DNA of 64,000 nucleotides from Ancylobacter defluvii. GTDB lineage: Bacteria > Pseudomonadota > Alphaproteobacteria > Rhizobiales > Xanthobacteraceae. Positions 61,556 through 64,000 of this stretch are shown piece by piece (the stretch's first letter is position 1; each line of letters starts with the position of its first letter). Position numbers and translations under genes: made by a program. The notes beneath the pieces are model-generated. The model was given only the letters and a program-made list of their open reading frames with translations. It did not search any database and was not told the DNA's origin. The stretch covers positions 248,001 to 312,000 of the forward strand of contig NZ_JAHBGD010000024.1 of NCBI RefSeq assembly GCF_018390605.1, read 5' to 3'.

Positions 61556-63085
61556 ATGGACGCCCTCGCCTCCCTCGCCCACGGCTTCTCCATCGCGCTG
61601 ACCCCGACGAACCTGCTGTTCGTCTTCATCGGCGTCACGCTCGGCCAGTTGATCGGCGCCCTGCCCGGCATCGGACCCTCGGCCGGCATGGCGCTGCTGC
61701 TGCCGATCACCTTCGGGCTCGATCCGGTCACCGCCCTCGTGATGCTCTCGGGCATCATGTATGGCGGCATGTATGGCGGCACGCTCACATCGGTGCTGGT
61801 CAACGTGCCCGGCGAGGCGGCCAGCGTGATGACGGCGGTGGACGGCAACCAGCTCGCCCGGCAGGGCCGCGCCGGGCAGGCGCTGGCCGCCTCCGCCATC
61901 GGCTCCTTCCTTGCCGGCATCGGCGCGGTCACCGCGCTGGTCTTCCTTACCCCGGCATTGAGCGCCTTCGCGCTCAGCTTCTCGGCGCCGGAATATTTCC
62001 TGCTGGCGTTGCTCGGCATCACCGCCACCGCAAGTCTGGGCACCGGCTCGGCGATCAAGGCGATGATCGGCGCCACCCTCGGCCTGATGATCGCACTGGT
62101 CGGCACCGATCCGATCCAGGGCACGTCGCGCCTCACCTTCGGCTCGCTGGATCTGCTGGAGGGCATCGACTTCCTGCCCGTGGCCATCGGCGTGTTCGGC
62201 ATCGCCGAAATCCTTGTCTCGATGGAGCAGACGCAGGCCGGCCACGTCGTGCGCACGCGGCTGAAGGATATGTGGCTCACCCGCAAGGACTGGCTGGAAT
62301 GCCGCATGGCGATGCTGCGCGGCGGCGTCATCGGCTTCTTCATCGGGCTGATGCCCGGCGCCGGCCCGACGGTCGCCGCCCTGCTGGCCTATGTGGTGGA
62401 GAAGAAGGCCAGCCCGCATCCGGAGAAGTTCGGCCATGGCGCGCTCGATGGCGTGGCGGCGGCGGAATCCGCCAACAACTCGGCGGCGCACGGGGCGATG
62501 ATTCCGATGCTGGCGCTCGGCATTCCCGGCTCGGCCTCCACCGCCGTGCTGCTGGCGGCGCTGGTGCTGCTCGGCATCCGCCCCGGCCCGATGCTGCTGA
62601 CCGAACAGGCGGATCTCGTCTGGGGCCTCATCGCCTCGATGTTCATCGGCAACGTCATGCTGCTGATCATGAACCTGCCGCTGGCCCCGCTCTTCGCCAG
62701 CATATTGCGCATTCCCTACGCCTATCTGGTGCCGGGCATCCTCATCGTCTCGCTGGTCGGCGCCTATGCGATCAGTCTCAGCCTGTTCAATGTCGGGCTG
62801 ACGCTGTTCTTCGGCATGGTCGGCTATCTGATGATCCGCGCCGATATTCCCCGCGCGCCGCTGGTGCTGGCCGTGGTGCTGGCGCCGCTGATGGAAAGCT
62901 CGCTGCGCCAGAGCCTGATGCTGTCGGAAGGCAGTCCGGGGATCTTCGTCCAGCGCCCGCTCTCGGCGGTGCTGGCGCTGCTGGTGATCCTCTCGCTGGC
63001 CCTGCCGCTGTTCAATTTCCTGCTCGCCCGCCGGGCGGCGCGCCGTGCCGGCGTCGCCGAGGCGCTGTCCCACTCATCCGACTAG
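61556..63085 (+). CDS. Tripartite tricarboxylate transporter large permease subunit (TctA)
   Basis: The 509-residue protein has about 12 membrane helices. Family signatures include 'GALPGIGPSAGMALLLPITFGLDPVTALVMLSGIMYGGMYGG' (split across the first helices), 'GLMPGAGPTVAALLAYVVEKK' and 'ALGIPGSASTAVLLAALVLLGIRPGP'. These are the inverted GxxPGxG-type motifs of TctA. The upstream GGGAA is near the ATG at 61556. With TctB and the Bug-type binding protein it forms a secondary, probably Na+-driven, carboxylate importer. The next gene, an amidohydrolase, starts 9 bases downstream and is probably part of the same transcript. Confidence 0.94.
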   Translation: MDALASLAHGFSIALTPTNLLFVFIGVTLGQLIGALPGIGPSAGMALLLPITFGLDPVTALVMLSGIMYGGMYGGTLTSVLVNVPGEAASVMTAVDGNQLARQGRAGQALAASAIGSFLAGIGAVTALVFLTPALSAFALSFSAPEYFLLALLGITATASLGTGSAIKAMIGATLGLMIALVGTDPIQGTSRLTFGSLDLLEGIDFLPVAIGVFGIAEILVSMEQTQAGHVVRTRLKDMWLTRKDWLECRMAMLRGGVIGFFIGLMPGAGPTVAALLAYVVEKKASPHPEKFGHGALDGVAAAESANNSAAHGAMIPMLALGIPGSASTAVLLAALVLLGIRPGPMLLTEQADLVWGLIASMFIGNVMLLIMNLPLAPLFASILRIPYAYLVPGILIVSLVGAYAISLSLFNVGLTLFFGMVGYLMIRADIPRAPLVLAVVLAPLMESSLRQSLMLSEGSPGIFVQRPLSAVLALLVILSLALPLFNFLLARRAARRAGVAEALSHSSD

Positions 63086-63094
63086 GACACCTGC

Positions 63095-64000
63095 ATGACC
63101 ATTCCCGTAATCGACGTTCACGCCCACATCCTCACCGAGGAGATGATGGCCCGTATGCGCCGCGAGGCGCCCGATATCGGACCGACGCTCTCCGAGGTCG
63201 ATGCCGAGGGCGGGGTGCTCAAGGTCGGCGACATCGTGCAGCGCCCGTTCCCGCGCGGCGGCTGGGATCTCGACCGGCGCCTCGCCGATCTCGAACTCGC
63301 CGGCTTCGACCTGCAGGTGCTGTCCAACTGCCCGCAGACCTTCCTCTATGACCGCGAGGCGGCGCTCACCGGCGCGCTCTGCCAGATCCAGAACGAGGCG
63401 ATCGCCGAGTTGGTCCACCGCCATCCCGACCGCTTCCTCGGCATCGCCACCCTGCCGATGCAGGATCCCGTCCGCGCCGCCGACGAGTTGCGCCGCGCGG
63501 TGACGAAGCTCGGGCTGAAGGGCGCGCAGATCGGCTCGCATGTCGAAGGCAAGAACCTCGACGACCCGGCGCTGGAGCCGATCTGGGCCACCGCCGAGGA
63601 ACTGGGCGCCTTCCTCCTCATCCACCCGCAGAAGACGGCGGCCGGCGAGCGCACCAAGGAATTCTACCTCAAGAACCTGATCGGCAACCCCTTGGAGACC
63701 ACCATCGCCGCCGCCTCGCTGGTGTTCGGCGGCGTGCTGGAGCGCTACCCCGATCTCAAGATCTGCCTGGTGCATGGCGGCGGCTTCCTGCCGTTCCAGA
63801 CCGGCCGGATGATCCATGGCTGGAAGGAGCGCCCGGAATGCCGGCGCTTCATCAAGGACAGCCCGGAAGTCTCGATCCGCCGGCTGTATTTCGACACGCT
63901 GACCCATTTCGGCCCGGCGCTGCGCTACCTCACCGACACCTTCGGCGCCGACCACGTTCTGCTCGGCAGCGACTACCCGTTCGACATGGGCACGCTGGAA
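63095..64000 (+). CDS. Amidohydrolase of the ACMSD family (PF04909), 3' end outside the window
   Basis: At least 302 codons are visible and the frame is open at the window end. It has the metal motif 'DVHAHIL' (H9, H11), a second His in 'FLLIHPQK', 'CLVHGGGFLPFQTGR' and the Asp in 'VLLGSDYPFDM', as in 2-amino-3-carboxymuconate-6-semialdehyde decarboxylase and gamma-resorcylate decarboxylase relatives. It resembles the protein encoded at 46685-47776 in these motifs but is clearly diverged from it. Position directly after the TctA gene suggests that it acts on the imported carboxylate, perhaps as a decarboxylase or hydratase. Confidence 0.9.
   Translation, partial: MTIPVIDVHAHILTEEMMARMRREAPDIGPTLSEVDAEGGVLKVGDIVQRPFPRGGWDLDRRLADLELAGFDLQVLSNCPQTFLYDREAALTGALCQIQNEAIAELVHRHPDRFLGIATLPMQDPVRAADELRRAVTKLGLKGAQIGSHVEGKNLDDPALEPIWATAEELGAFLLIHPQKTAAGERTKEFYLKNLIGNPLETTIAAASLVFGGVLERYPDLKICLVHGGGFLPFQTGRMIHGWKERPECRRFIKDSPEVSIRRLYFDTLTHFGPALRYLTDTFGADHVLLGSDYPFDMGTLE

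Overview
The window is about 64 kb of very GC-rich chromosome with dense coding on both strands. Alphaproteobacterial-type genes and two families of palindromic intergenic repeats of a kind common in Hyphomicrobiales (Rhizobiales) suggest a member of that order, perhaps near Xanthobacteraceae/Ancylobacter. That placement is inference; there is no rRNA gene or other phylogenetic marker. I saw no tRNA, rRNA, CRISPR array, integrase or transposase.

Layout. (1) 1-1292: end of a molybdopterin hydroxylase subunit of the isoquinoline 1-oxidoreductase type, closed by a 14-bp hairpin. (2) 1750-9919: surface-polysaccharide locus, with gmhA, an hddC-gmhB fusion and hddA (a full GDP-D-glycero-alpha-D-manno-heptose route) followed by a 1745-residue protein that joins a pyruvyltransferase-like domain to three glycosyltransferase domains. 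(3) 9996-11534: an isolated amidoligase-family gene and a small secreted Pro-rich protein. (4) 11669-19519: a self-contained divergent locus. The leftward unit has a urea-carboxylase-associated type ABC transporter, an FMN monooxygenase and a flavin reductase; the rightward unit has TetR, a biuret-hydrolase-like cysteine hydrolase and an M19 dipeptidase. Its logic resembles the Rut pathway. (5) 19529-23416: CLC-family channel, DUF2188-like protein and DHA2 exporter. (6) 23587-32232: partner-switching and two-component module, with an NCS2 permease carrying a degenerate kinase-like tail, RsbV-like and RsbW-like proteins, a Na/Pi cotransporter-like protein, a response regulator, a hybrid histidine kinase, a response-regulator/PP2C phosphatase and a small membrane protein. 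(7) 32284-34077: divergent SDR and AraC pair.

(8) 34182-64000 is a catabolic island for a substrate I cannot name. It holds three short-chain or hydroxyacid dehydrogenases and a Gfo/Idh dehydrogenase, an enol-lactonase-like hydrolase, a PF04199 cyclase/hydrolase, a BKACE enzyme, a polysaccharide-deacetylase-like protein, two ACMSD-type amidohydrolases, a HisD paralogue, a VOC protein, an acyl-CoA-dehydrogenase-type oxygenase, an LVIVD-repeat protein, a CobW GTPase, two SsuABC/TauABC-type importers and one tripartite tricarboxylate-type importer. Three regulators (two GntR/FCD, one TetR) sit inside it. A recurring palindrome close to TTTATC-NANC-GATAAA lies upstream of the cyclase operon, the first transporter operon, the HisD paralogue, the VOC operon and the GntR gene at 50931-51575. 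This suggests one regulon controlled by that GntR protein.

The best candidates for undescribed biology are this palindrome-marked catabolic regulon, the Rut-like locus in which the biuret hydrolase Gln position is Glu, the permease-linked partner-switching module, and REP-like repeats placed between substrate-binding-protein genes and their permease genes in two unrelated transporters.
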